A stretch of DNA of 64,000 bases from Clarkia xantiana subsp. parviflora (taxonomy: Eukaryota > Streptophyta > Magnoliopsida > Myrtales > Onagraceae), in NCBI GenBank assembly GCA_036873135.1, contig JAPTYO010000017.1, forward strand, positions 11,718,001 to 11,782,000, in the 5' to 3' direction. The notes below the pieces were generated by a model. It made no database searches. It had not been told where the DNA came from and worked only from the letters and a program-made list of their open reading frames with translations. The translations under genes were made by a program, and so were the position numbers. Position 1 is the stretch's first letter; the number at the start of each line of letters is the position of its first letter. Positions 32,923-43,837 of the stretch are shown here, piece after piece.

Positions 32923-34280
32923 TACTTCTTGCCAAACACGACAAGCTGTAGCTTGTCGTAGCCAGCAAGAACACCTGCTGCAGAAACTGCACGGAGAATG
33001 TTGGCGCCGCCACCCTTGAAGAGTGACTTGACACCTTCGTTCTTGATGATTTGGTTAAATGCGTGGAAAGAGGTCTTGTACTTTACGGCTTCCCCGGAGG
33101 TCATCATCATCCTCCTCCTCACCGTATCGAAGGGGTAAGACGACAAACTTGCTCCGACCGTAATCGCCCATCCCAGTGCAAAACTAGCGAAGAAACTATC
33201 CTGCAGAAACATATATATATAACAAGAAAGTTCAGAACCAATTGCTTTTGTTCTCAATAACAAGATAAAAAAACAATGATCTGAAATACAAGGTTAATTA
33301 CTAAAGGTTGTAAGTACGTACCTGCATGCTGCCAATAAGAACTACAGGCTTCAAAGAATCATACAACCCAAAGTACAGACCACGGTAAACGATGATTCCG
33401 ACAAGCGAAACATTGAATCCACGGTAAAGTCCTGCAATACCATCAGACCTAAGCGTCTTCCTATAAACATCAACCAAACCATTGAACTGCCTCTCGCCGC
33501 CACCCTTGGTGGCCGCCTTGGCGTCATTAGCCAAACGGGTCCTAGCATAGTCGATAGAGTAGACAAAAATAGAAGACGAAGCTCCGGCAGCTGCACCAGA
33601 TGCCAGGTTTCCGGCGAACCACTTCCAGTAACCGTCTCTGTCCTTGTTGAAGTTCAGCAGCCTCTTGATGTGATCCTTGAACGCGAAGTTCAATGCTTGG
33701 GTCGGGAAGTACCTGTTCAAGTATAAAGATTATACCATAACGATTTTAGAAGAGTTGGTCAAAGTGGTTTATCTAAAAAGTTGACAGAATATTAGAGCGA
33801 GCATGTTTGAATATCTGCAACTCCAAGCTAAAAAGTTTCGCAGGATGGTGGTTTGTCTAAAATATAACAGTACCTGATGACATTTGCTGTGTTGCCTCTC
33901 CACAGAGAGAGCATGCCCTCATCTTTGATGGTTCGGGAGAAGCAATCGGCGATTCCTTTATAGGGTTTGGTGAGGCGACCGCTCTTGATCATCTCGTCTT
34001 GGTTTTGGATCAAGAGTTTGACGCGTTCGATTGGGGCGGCGGCGGTTTTGGAGATGCCGCCAGAGACTCCACCCATGAGGAAATCCAGCATGAAACCGGA
34101 AAAGCCTTTCTCTGAGGGGGAGTGGATATTGTGAAGAGCACCAAATTTGTCGTCTCCATAGCTGTACAAACTGTTTCTGCTGCTTCCAAAGTTGGGAGAA
34201 ACTGTAGAGAAGAGGTATGATTGCTGTTGTCCATGGAGTTTCTGGATTATAGACGGATGCCGGGATCCCTCGGGAGACAT
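32919..34280 (-). CDS. AAC: Mitochondrial ADP/ATP carrier (adenine nucleotide translocator)
   Basis: Exchanges cytosolic ADP for matrix ATP across the mitochondrial inner membrane. Three coding exons: 34280-33874, 33712-33322 and 33200-32919, with GT-AG introns of 161 and 121 bp; 359 residues. Plant carriers have an N-terminal extension, seen here as about 60 residues ([19 protein letters not shown]...). The three carrier repeats follow: first [33 protein letters not shown] with the PxD/ExxR-type motif, second [32 protein letters not shown], third [28 protein letters not shown] with the diagnostic RRRMMM. The end is VFGKKY. The start is the ATG at 34278-34280; a likely 5' UTR acceptor (CTTGCAG) lies just upstream at about 34314. 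Its last exon and part of intron 2 were duplicated to 26553-26935. Confidence 0.95.
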
Positions 34281-34319
34281 GATTTGTGATATGAAAGAGC
34301 AGTCGAGCTACCTGCAAGA

Positions 34320-35879
34320 TAGTTAATATGGATGTCTCTCACTCAGCTCTGCAGATGAGCCGTTGACAGGTATGACAGTTAGTTGATGGAGAATTTTTGT
34401 AAATGTAATTAAGTAAGTAGATGTGGCGCCAATCTCTTCTCTTTTGGTTTGGTCTACTATTTTCTTCTTCTCTCTCTCTCCCAAAATGGGTAGTTGACAG
34501 TTATGAATAGGGCAAAAAGAAATGGGATTGTTTAAGTTCTTCATTTCTTACCTCTCTAGATATCATACACACCAAAAAGAATCACTTTTGAATTGTCTCA
34601 TATAATTCCACTTCAATTCAAAAGGATGCTATTGCTACCAAGCGCTGGTAGATCAAATCATAAAACTGATAGATCATGTAAAACAACTAGTAAATGATTA
34701 AAAAAGAGCCGCCCTAATCTTTAGGCAATTCAGGATGAGGTAGCATAAATTAACGGAGTATATATTTCTAACCTGGATCGGTAGGTTGATCTCAACAAAA
34801 AAGTCCCTGTTTGAATTTGATTAATCCCAACTGGCGCTTTATACTAGATGTTAAAAGCTTTGATTACTCAGAAGAGGCCTTCCTTTGTTTATGGTATTAT
34901 TATTATTTATAAGAAGAACAATGAAAGTTGTTGCAATGGACATGGTATGATTTTGACCTCCCAACAGTTTGTTTTTGTTTTACTTTTCTTCGCAAGATTA
35001 GTCACCTCGCCTATCAACATTCTAGAGTGCTGGGTCTTTTTTTGTTTTACTTTTCTTTGCAAGATTAGTCACCTATCAACATTCTACAGTGCTGCATCCT
35101 AATTCATAATTTTATTCTCATGCTACTGAAACCAAACCTAATTATATCTATTTTCTTTTGAACCTAAAAACAGTCACAGCTATAAAACATGTTACTAATC
35201 ACTTTTAAAATATTAATATTCGATGTCTCAACTATCAAATTGACAATTTTTTTAAAAAAAAAAAATAATAATTAACGAAACAAAAAATGCTTTTTAAGCA
35301 TCAAATAAACCTAAATTATGAACAACAAATCTAATACTTCGGAAAAAGTAGAAAATAACATATTTTTGTTACTTAAAACGTTAATTTTAATGCCAAAATC
35401 AGTTGAAAAAAGTGAAAATCAATAAATTTAATAAATAAAGCATCGAATATCAACATTTTAAATATGAAATATATAGTGATTAAAAATATAACTTAAAACT
35501 TGAATTGTTTTTAGTTTTTATTTTTCCTAGAACACTCCGAGACCTCTAATTAAAGGAAACGCTAAGCTACACCATATTATATGTTTATGATTTATCTATA
35601 GCCACTTGTTTTGACTCTTGACTTGAGAAGAGGGGGAAGAGGAAGTTGCTCTTGTACACGTAATGGACGGTCAAGTGATTCTGTTCAGACCAAACATTTT
35701 TTATATACGAGGTTGTAAGAAACCTGTGTCATACGAGGTAAATCAATAATACTAAGAACTACTTGATGAGTCATCAAACAATCTCAAGACAAAATAAACT
35801 AGTCTAACACAAGATAAGTTTCAACGGCTTTCTTGGGGTTCAAATAATCATCTTCTTTTAGGTGCATATAGTATACCAT
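34320..35879. other. Intergenic region between the carrier and URI genes
   Basis: Holds the upstream region of the carrier gene (minus strand), with a GA-rich tract of the GAGAGAGAGAAGAAG kind at about 34465-34485 typical of plant 5' UTRs, then AT-rich DNA. A unit of about 60 bp (TTTGTTTTACTTTTCTTYGCAAGATTAGTCACCT) occurs twice at about 34972-35072. No gene found. Confidence 0.55.
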
Positions 35880-38800
35880 CTATCTTCTCTGCAATTTGAA
35901 TCTGGAAACGGGTTTCGAAGGTTGAGGGCTCGAAGAACCCTGAACAATGAAATATACAGATAAAATCATTCACTAGTAGGAATAAGGGCCACCACCACCA
36001 GCATATACATAACTAAAGAACATGGAAAGATCAACGTACCTCTGATGAAGTTGCTGAGTTCTGGATTCTGTTAGGGTGGTTTATAATAGGTGGACGCTCT
36101 ACTATGGATCCCGTAAAGGCCTGCAAAAATGATTTCCATTTGAGAAGTATGCATATTTCAAAAATTGCAGGGGGTTTTATTTTCATTTGGGGTTAAGAAC
36201 CTATGAAATGTCTGAACTATCACCCATGTTAACGGGAGAGGTCTGAAATTTAAAAAGTTAATAACGGAGGTCTGAAATTTCAGTTTTGTTGATAACAGCG
36301 GTCTCCGTTAGTTTTTTCCGTTAAAACTAATGGAAGTTGGTCACATGCTTGGCATGTGACCGGAAATAAAATAAATTTCTAAAAATACCCTTCTATCAAG
36401 TGTGCCCCTCACATGCTTGAAGTGAAAAGACCAAAATAGCCTTGAAGGCACCACGGCTCCACCAACTGTATTCCGACGACCACCAACCGTGCTCCGGCGA
36501 CCACCACCGTACTCTGGCGACCACCAACCGTACTCCGGCGACCACCAACGTATTCCGGCGACCACCACCAAGGCTCCGATAGGGCCCAAATCGGAGCCAC
36601 CGGCCCCGATTGGGCTCCGATCGGAGCTCTGTGGCTCTGGTCGGAGCAACAAAGCTCCGATCTGGAGCTCTATGGCCCCGACCGGAGCCACAGAGCTCCG
36701 ATCTGGAGCTCTGAGGCTCTGGTCGGGGCCACAGAGCTCCAGATCGGAGCTCTGTGGCCCCGACCGGAGCCACAGAGCTCCGATCTGTGGCTCTGGTCGG
36801 GGACACAGAGCTCCGATCTGGAGCTCTGTGGCTCTGGTCACTCTGTGGCTCTGATCGGAGCTCTGTGGCTCTGGTCGGAGCCACAGAGCTCCAGATCGGA
36901 GCTCTGTGGCTCCGACCAGAGCCACATAGCTCCGATCGGAGCTTTTTTGCTGAGGTGGTTGCCGGAGTCGGGTCGCCGGAGCCGAGGTGGTGGTCGTCGG
37001 AGTTGGGTGGTGGTGGCCGGAGTCGGATGGCGGTGGACGGAGTTTGGTGGTTTTAATTTGATTTTAGGGGTAAAATTGTCATTTCACATTTCTTTAAATG
37101 AGATATTAAATAAAACAAAATATCAAAGGGGCAAAAATGTCATTTCACACAATTCTGTTAAATTTAACCCTAAAAATGGACGGAAAACCTCAAATCAATA
37201 AAATTGAAATTTCAGACCTCCGTTATTAACTTTTTAAATTTCAAACCTCTCTCATTAACATGGGTGATAGTTCAGACCTTTCATAGGTTCTTAACCTTTT
37301 CTTTTGAGAACTACCTTGAGAGAATCATGGTTTGGTTTTGGATGTTCAATAGGAACCTGGAGATAGAAAATAGCACAACATTTCAATAGAAAATCGGATC
37401 CTACTGATTTAAGGAAAACAGAAGAACCAACTATAAGTACCTCGGTGTTTGATGATTTGACAATCTGGACTTTCTCCCCCATTGAAGCGAGCGTTGGAGC
37501 TTTCTCAGCTGCTTTCTCATCTTCCTTGAACGATACCTTCTTCCCCGGCTTTGATCCAAGTATTGGAGTCTTCTCAGTTGCTCTGCAGTTCTTCTGTTCA
37601 TGTTCTGGATTCTGTCCAAGTGACGGCAATTTATCTGAAAAATCCACAATTTCAACATCTAGAGAATTCAATCATTTTGACAAATGATTTTAATTTATTT
37701 ATACTATTCATCTAGCCCAACTGAGCTCTAATAACCAGCACAACATTTTTCCTAGATTTAGGCTGTTAATTTCAGCACGCTTCGTCTCAACTCCACTAAA
37801 ATAGAAGGCTAAATCACCAAGGATCACATCTATGATCTATGACCATTATATATTTGTATTGCATAAATCTTCAGATGTTTTAACCTTGTGGGTAAAGTGG
37901 CAATGTCATGATGAAATGAATTTTTTTAACTAAAATAAGTGAAGACTAACTGAAATGGTCCAACACTCACCTTTAGATGCAGCTTCAATGTTTAACTTGT
38001 CAAGCTGCAATGAAATAAAAAGTTAAATAAGTAACACAAAACGTTAAAGACGGAAAAAAAGACATGAAGATTGCAGCTGAGCTCTTACAATTACTTGGTC
38101 ACATGTATCTGGTCTAAGCTGCTTATGGTACAGTATTTGAGAACCAATATGTCCATCTTCAGACTGACTTGGCAGATTCTTCTGCGCCAGCTCCTAAGAT
38201 TAAAGCCATAAGTTCATCATTATCTGCTTGGGTTCTAGCAACCGATTTTATCATACTAGTCCAGAGTATTAATCTTACAACATACCTCTGACTCCACGAC
38301 ATTTTGATTAGAAAAACTTCCAGCTGGAATTGAACCAGAACTTTGTTCAACTTCATCTTCTTCATCAGCGCTTTCCTCAGCCAACTCTTCTTCCTCAAGT
38401 TCATCTAACCTGGACATAATCCGAGCATACTCATCGTCCGGAACTTTCCCTTTATCTCCTTTGGAAGAATTAAAAGAATCATGGTCATTGGAGCCTGAAA
38501 TCAGATAATACAATCATCAATTAGATAGGCCCTATACATCATCAATAAAGAAAAACTTATTTTTTTTGCCAAGTCAAGTAGAAGATGATTTATACAGGCA
38601 TTGGAAGTTTTACGGAGGCAATACAATTTAAGCATCTTCATTTATTTCCATTATGTTTTAAACAGTTTCTAAAGCCATATGTATTTACCCTGACCATTAA
38701 TGGCCGGTCCACATAATTTTGATCTAATATCTAGGAACTGCTTTAACGACAATAGATGAGCTGCTTTAACACTGAGAATGAGAACAAGCTCAAATTACAG

Positions 38801-39685
38801 TGATTTGCCTTTAAGTTCTGAACTCCTACTGGTCCTCAATCACTTAAAATTCTCAAATTATCTACATCTAGATGGTACCTGATTCAGGTTCATCATCAGA
38901 TGAAGGAATTTCCTCGTGTATCTCGACAAGGCCTTCCTGATGTAAATTCATGCAAGGAAAAGAATTTAGGAACACCTCATAGAATGAAACAAAGAAACAA
39001 CAAAATGTGTCCAGGAATATAGTAAACGCTCGTTCTTAATAAATCAACAACTCCTCACTCACCGCAGATTCAGATGCCGTGCGGCTGAAAAATGAAGCCT
39101 CGGCTTTCAGTTCATCTATATTAACATTCAAAGAATTGACATGAGATTCCAAAGCTTTTTCTCTTCTTCTCAAAATGTCAACTGTTTGTTTCGACGTTCT
39201 CTCGGCATAATGACCTTCTCCGAGGAGAACCTGGAATTCCAAAATTGGACCATTTTAATAGTTTTCACTGAACAGAGCTTATGCAGTGAACTTCAAATTA
39301 AAAATATTGAGACCATACAGAAATATAGAGCAGTTACCATGAACTCATTGGTGTGGACTAATCGACCAGGAAAAAATGCAGCTTTTCCAAATGGAACCTG
39401 CGAAATCCCAAACGATTGGAACATGAATACAATGTTAAGAAGCAGTGAACTAAAAGAAGATATGGAGATTGGTTATGTTGCCATGATATCGTGATGAAGT
39501 TCTTCAGGGAGTTTCTGGACGAGGTTAATAACGTCATTGTTGTCAGAGATGAATCCTCGGATACGTTCCAGCTCCTTCCGCTTCTCCAATATGGCCTCCT
39601 CCACCCGCTTCGCCGCCCTCTCCGCCTCTTCCGCCGGGAATATCGACGACAGTGACGTCACTGTGCCTGGAGGTCCGTTTTCCAT
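35880..39685 (-). CDS. URI: URI-like unconventional prefoldin (RPB5 interactor)
   Basis: Eleven exons give 402 residues: 39685-39482, 39397-39338, 39230-39063, 38936-38879, 38494-38286, 38193-38095, 38004-37971, 37634-37441, 37356-37315, 36120-36040, 35939-35880. The phases agree throughout. Recognised by VTSLSSIFPAEEAERAAKRVEEAI, LVQKLPEELHHDIMVPFGKAAFFPGRLVHTNEF, VLLGEGHYAERTSKQTVDIL (prefoldin alpha-type coiled coil and beta hairpins, residues 1-145), the acidic RPB5-binding-like segment DDEYARIMSRLDELEEEELAEES (residues about 180-210), and the C-terminal box AFTGSIVER with PVSRFKLQRR at the end. In the family it scaffolds RPB5 and the R2TP/prefoldin-like chaperone for RNA polymerase assembly. 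Intron 1 starts with GC instead of GT. Intron 9 is enlarged by the element at 36190-37297. Confidence 0.93.
36190..37297. mobile_element. Foldback Mutator-like element in intron 9 of the URI gene
   Basis: Long terminal inverted repeats (left GGGTTAAGAACCTATGAAA, about 100 bp) with 9-bp flanks TTTCATTTG (36181-36189) and TTTCTTTTG (37298-37306), one mismatch. The centre (about 36450-37050) has CCGGCGACCACC runs on the left, their complement on the right, and between them many copies of GGAGCTCTGTGGCTC-type units in both orientations. Related in design to 30094-30842. Without it, URI intron 9 would be about 80 bp. No transposase. Confidence 0.85.
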
Positions 39686-40133
39686 GACTCAGAGAGAGAG
39701 ATGAAGAGAAGAGAATATAGAAGGACGGAGGGTTTTATATAGTAGAGAAAAAAAAAAAAAAAATCGAACCGGAAGGCCACCGAGAGTAGGGGGAGTGTTT
39801 GCGGGCCGGCTCGGGCATTTACTAATCTCGGTTTTTTGTCTTTTTTTTTTTTTTTTTTTTTTGCCGAACGGTCTTTTTTAATCCTCGGTGCAGGTTATTC
39901 AATATTCATACTCAATTCGTTTTCAGTCGAGCTCTTTTGAGCTTCAATTTTTCGCTTAAACATATCTTAAAACTTGCTCAATGGAGCTCGATCTCGACTT
40001 GCTTAAGTCTGAATAATAAGGTTTAAAGTAAAATAATTAGTTATCCCGAACTCGATTTGAAGTTTGTTTGAACGAACTCAGCTCGATTATCACTTGTCTT
40101 TTATATATATTAAGGCTCAATATTATATACATA
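39686..40133. other. URI upstream region
   Basis: On the minus strand a CT/TC-rich leader precedes the ATG (complement of GAGAGAGAGATGAAGAGAAGAG at about 39691-39712). Further out are an A run at 39748-39763, a T run at about 39840-39861 and AT-rich DNA. No further gene or repeat boundary recognised. Confidence 0.45.
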
Positions 40134-40909
40134 CTAGGTGCTGACTCCGCACTACGCACGGGGTGACCCGTTAAACCGTACGTATTTACTTGTACGTAGA
40201 ATATTTGGAATTATATTTTGAGTTGATCTCATTCAATAATATATTTATAATGTGTTATCCTTGCGGTTCGCGCATGTGAGAGCACTTTCAATGGGCAAAT
40301 TTACTAAGACATTTGCTTAGTTGGAAGTGAGAGGTTAAGACAAAATTTGTCTTCACCACTAATTGTCCTACTATATTTTTTTTCTCTTGCCTCTAACTTG
40401 TCTATGGACAATTTGTACTTATTCATATTTTGCTATAGCTTTTTAACATCTCTCCTTATGATATCTAATATTTATATTATATAATAATCAAAATTGAGAC
40501 AAAAATTGTCTTTGTCATTGTAAGAGGTAAAGACATTTCAAATTAAATTAACATTTTTATGAAAATTAATGATGTGGAGATGATGTGGCTTAAAATGTCC
40601 ATCAAAATGTCTTCTACCATTGTGAGTGCTCTGAGTTAATACGTATTTAAATAATATATATAATGATTGACATGATTCTAGAGAGCAATTGGTAGCCCTT
40701 CAACCATTCAGCACAAGACACGTGTCTTTGTTTGTCTTTCTCTTTCCTTGTATTTGACACTTGTCACTTGATAAATGGAGAGAGAGTCACCAGATGGAGG
40801 ACATATGTTACAGCCGAGGTAGCCAAGAATTTCTCCTAATTTTATCCACTATCTCTTTTGTCGTGCTGACATGGCACAATGAAAATCACTCATTCTCTCA
40901 CCCCCTACT

Positions 40910-40969
<60 letters not shown>

Positions 40970-41187
40970 ATTTGACACTTGTCACTGATGAATGGAGAGA
41001 GAGTCACCAGATGGAGGACATATGTTACAGCCGAGGTAGCCAAGAATTTCTCCTAATTTTATCAACTATCTCTCATGTCGTGCTGATATGGCACACTCAG
41101 GTCAGCCATCTATGCTGATGTGGCGCAATGAAAATCACTTATTCTCTCACCTCCTACTTTATTATATATAATATATATATAGATAGA
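40134..41187 (-). mobile_element. Non-autonomous Helitron
   Basis: On the minus strand the element starts TCTATCTATATATA after an A (41188) and ends with a hairpin (CCCGTGCGTAGTGCGG arms) followed 13 bases later by CTAG and then T (40133). That is the Helitron pattern of A/T insertion, 5' TC, 3' hairpin and CTRR. About 1,054 bp, no protein. Inside, a segment of about 170 bp is duplicated in tandem (about 40749-40916 and 40969-41162, both with GAGAGAGTCACCAGATGGAGG), separated by a (TA)n microsatellite at about 40917-40966. Confidence 0.65.
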
Positions 41188-42456
41188 TTAATAGGTCTTT
41201 TAATATAACATGATTTATGATTTTTTTCTTTTAATATAACATTTTTTTTAATACTTTTGGTGCAATATGTTTGTAATTTGTACACTTTTGGTGCATCCGT
41301 TAGTCAACAGTTAAATTTAACCGTTAAATAGTCACGTGTTGTACATGACTAACCCTAAATTTCTAATTTGTTCAGTTTAGTCCTCATATTATTATCCTAA
41401 CTTTTTATTTTTGTAATTTAGTCCCTATACATTTGCAACCACACCCTAGAGCTAAATTATATAACCATGGTCTGACATGTTAGAATCCACATTGGCCGGG
41501 CTAAACCCAACGGGCCAACAAAAAGAAATTATATATATATATATATATATATATGCAAGTGGGGTTCCATCCTAAAACCAATTGGTGATAAGAGGATGTG
41601 GTCCACTTGCTTATACACTGCTCTATTGTACACACACCAACCGATGTGGTACTCCAGACTCACGGTGTATGTCTATTTCAACATCCCCTCTCACTGTGAG
41701 GGCTCTCTGATTTCAACAGACCCTCTTCCAGGCCCAGGTCCGACCCTGGCTTTGTTACCATGCTAGAATCCACATTGGACCGAGCCAAACCCAGCGGGCT
41801 AGCAGGGAGCAACCATATATGCAAGTGGGGTTTCATCTAAAACTAATTGGTTTTGGATGGAACCCCACTTGCATATATGGTTGTTCTCTGCTAGCCCGTT
41901 GGGCTTGACTCGGCCAAATGTGGAATCTAACACGACCCATGGCTAGGTCGGACCATGGCTAGGGTTACTAAGGTCCGGCGACCCTAGCCGTGATCCGACA
42001 TAGCCATGGGTTGAACCATGACTAAGTCAATTTAGTCTTAGTGTCAAATTTACCCAATTGGACCCTAAAGCAAAATTGACCTAGCCATGGGTCGGACCAT
42101 GGCTATGTCAATTTAGCCTTAGAGTCCAACTGGGTCAATTTGACCTTAAGGCTAAATTGACCTAGTCATGGTCCAACCCACGACTAGGTCGGACCATGGT
42201 TAAGGTCGCCCAGGTTCGACGACCCTAGCCATGGTCTTATCTAGTCATTGGTCGGACCATGACTAGGTCAATTTAGCCCTAGGGTGCGGTTGAAAATGTT
42301 TAGGATGAATTGCAAAAATAAAAAGTTAACTGTTGACTAACGGATTCACAAAAAATGTACAAATTGCAAACATATTGCACCAAAGTATATAGAAAAAAAT
42401 GTTACACCAAAAACAAAAAATCGTAAAACATGTTGTACCAAAAGACATATTAACCC
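41188..42456. mobile_element. Long-TIR element, probably Mutator-like, with a TRIM remnant inside
   Basis: The left end (TTAATAGGTCTTTTAATATAACATG) and right end (CATGTTGTACCAAAAGACATATTAA) are inverted complements over about 120 bp each, both continuing into GTTAGTCAACAGTTAA and its complement. The target duplication is obscured by TA-rich flanks: the Helitron lies to the left, and element C inserted immediately to the right in TATAT. The same end occurs at window position 1-31. The interior contains the TRIM remnant at 41479-41931 and, at about 41935-42275, repeated palindrome-rich motifs such as GACCATGGCTAGGTC. Confidence 0.65.
41479..41931 (-). mobile_element. TRIM remnant ending in an inverted duplication
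   Basis: On the minus strand an LTR of about 207 bp (TGTTGAAATAG at about 41685 to TTCTAACA at 41479) is preceded by a purine tract AGAGGGGA. The other LTR ends TTCTAGCA at 41761 and is followed by TGGTAACAAAGCC, close to the initiator-Met primer-binding site TGGTATCAGAGC. That second LTR is cut after about 90 bp. Its sequence then repeats in the opposite orientation (about 41763-41848 against 41850-41931), forming a near-perfect palindrome. Confidence 0.6.
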
Positions 42457-42463
42457 TCTATAT

Positions 42464-43190
42464 TGTTGGATCACGGGCGATGCTCCGTTGCGTCCTTGAC
42501 GGAAAGCTTGGACTCCTGGGCTCCGCGTAATCCTGGGGATGACCTGGGTGGTGACCCAGAATCCCTCTCCGATGCTTAAATGAGTATACAATCAATGGGG
42601 TGACAACAATATTCTAAGTGCGTATTAGAGAGTATATGTTTTCTGGGGTAACCTCCTCCTTTATATAGAGGGAGGAGTTGCCCAGCTACCTGTGACCATA
42701 CTTGGCTGTTGTACCCACGATTCCGTGTATCTCGGTTAGGATTCCATATATCTCGCCCCACGCTCCGCGTATCTTACCCGTACTCCGCGTATCTCGGGCA
42801 CGCCCTGCGTATCTCGGGGGATCTATCTTTATCTCTAACCGTCTCCCACTACTCTATCTAGTAGGCGGGTTTCTCGGTCTTTATCCTCTGATCACAAGTC
42901 CCGACTCCTGTCGGAGACTCCAGAGTTGTCTCATTCTAGATCACCACACAGGACCTTCAGTCTCTACAAGACAGGTCCAGCCTCTGCGGGGCTTTTATCA
43001 TCGGGGCCTTTACTAAGGCATATCGGGGCCTACTCAGAGGCTTCTCATCGGGAGCATTCAGCTCATACATCGGGACCGCTAAAGTCGGGACCCTTCGTGC
43101 TGGGCCTCTGGGCCTTCCAGGCTTTTCACGAGGCCCTACTCGCCGTCCGTTGGCTATTAACGGGGCTAACGATTACATCGGAACCCATCA
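42464..43190 (-). repeat. 3' LTR of element C
   Basis: On the minus strand it begins TGATGGGTTCCGATGTAATC after the tract TTGGGGGCAAA and ends TGATCCAACA. It lacks 6 bp (around 42530) that the 5' LTR has. Confidence 0.95.
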
Positions 43191-43674
43191 TTTGCCCCCA
43201 AGACATGGGGGACTTTTAGTTCATCATGTCTTTCAGTTCAGATCTTCTGACCTCTTTGTCGGAGGCTTTTGTCTTCATACCTCCCGATACCGCCGTCGGG
43301 GGCTTTTGCTTTGCGTGTGATTGTTGTATAACAGAGTCTCTTACTCATGATTACCTTGGGCCCACCAGTCCCCCTGGGCAGTTGCCAAATCCGAGGAGAC
43401 TCCTCGGTTACTGTAGCATTAAATGCCTGGGGATAAGGAAATGACGTTTAAACCGGCGTGACTGTTGCTTTCTGAAAAAGCAGCTGTGACGTCACTCACG
43501 TCTCTTCCGTACCTATAATCTCGGCGATTAAGATCATGTCGTTTCCTCTTCAACGGTGCAGATCAAGCCCACCCAGCTGTCTGCTTCCGTACCGTCCCCA
43601 TGATTTCAACGGTTATGATTAAATCGTTTCGTCTTCAACGATCAAGATTAAGTCCCTCCGATTGTCCTTTTGCT

Positions 43675-43682
43675 TATAAAAG
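43675..43682 (+). promoter_or_regulatory. TATA box of the element C antisense gene
   Basis: TATAAAAG, 163 bp upstream of the ATG at 43838, followed by CCAAAACCCTGGCA. Element B has the same motif and context at 20920-20927. The stretch from 43190 to here would be its promoter; the repeated blocks such as TTTCGTCTTCAACGATCAAGA at about 43540-43650 may be part of it. Confidence 0.65.
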
Positions 43683-43837
43683 CCAAAACCCTGGCATTAT
43701 TCACTTCTTCTGCACTCTCTCGATTTCAGCCATTCTTGCATTCGAAGCTTCTTCTCCAAGCTCTTCCTGCTGTTCAAGTGATCCAAGGCCTTCAACCCTT
43801 CCGATCTTCCTTCATTTTCCCTCTCCGATCACCAATC

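Larger units (their letters stand above)
22635..33291. repeat. Tandem segmental duplication (copy 1 22635-26935, copy 2 26936-33291)
   Basis: Both copies run from the same point in the A1 gag (AACTTTCTCTTTGATG), through the A1 LTR, its flank, the Switch 2 relic and an unidentified ORF, to the same point in intron 2 of the ADP/ATP carrier gene (CTGAAATACAA). Without later insertions each is about 3.5 kb. The junction at 26935/26936 joins carrier intron to gag with about 1 bp of overlap, suggesting end joining. Copy 1 gained the hAT MITE at 24121-24919; copy 2 gained the element at 28484-31370. Copy 2 is joined to the complete carrier gene. Copy 1 lost about 30 bp from its LTR. Confidence 0.9.

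Noticed and set aside
36341..37201. Several overlapping frames on both strands with repeated APIGAT/ELRSGAL patterns
   Set aside because: Produced by the palindromic core of the foldback element in URI intron 9; open on both strands because of composition.
40761..41118. Frames containing IYIYIYIY runs
   Set aside because: Translated (TA)n microsatellite inside the Helitron.
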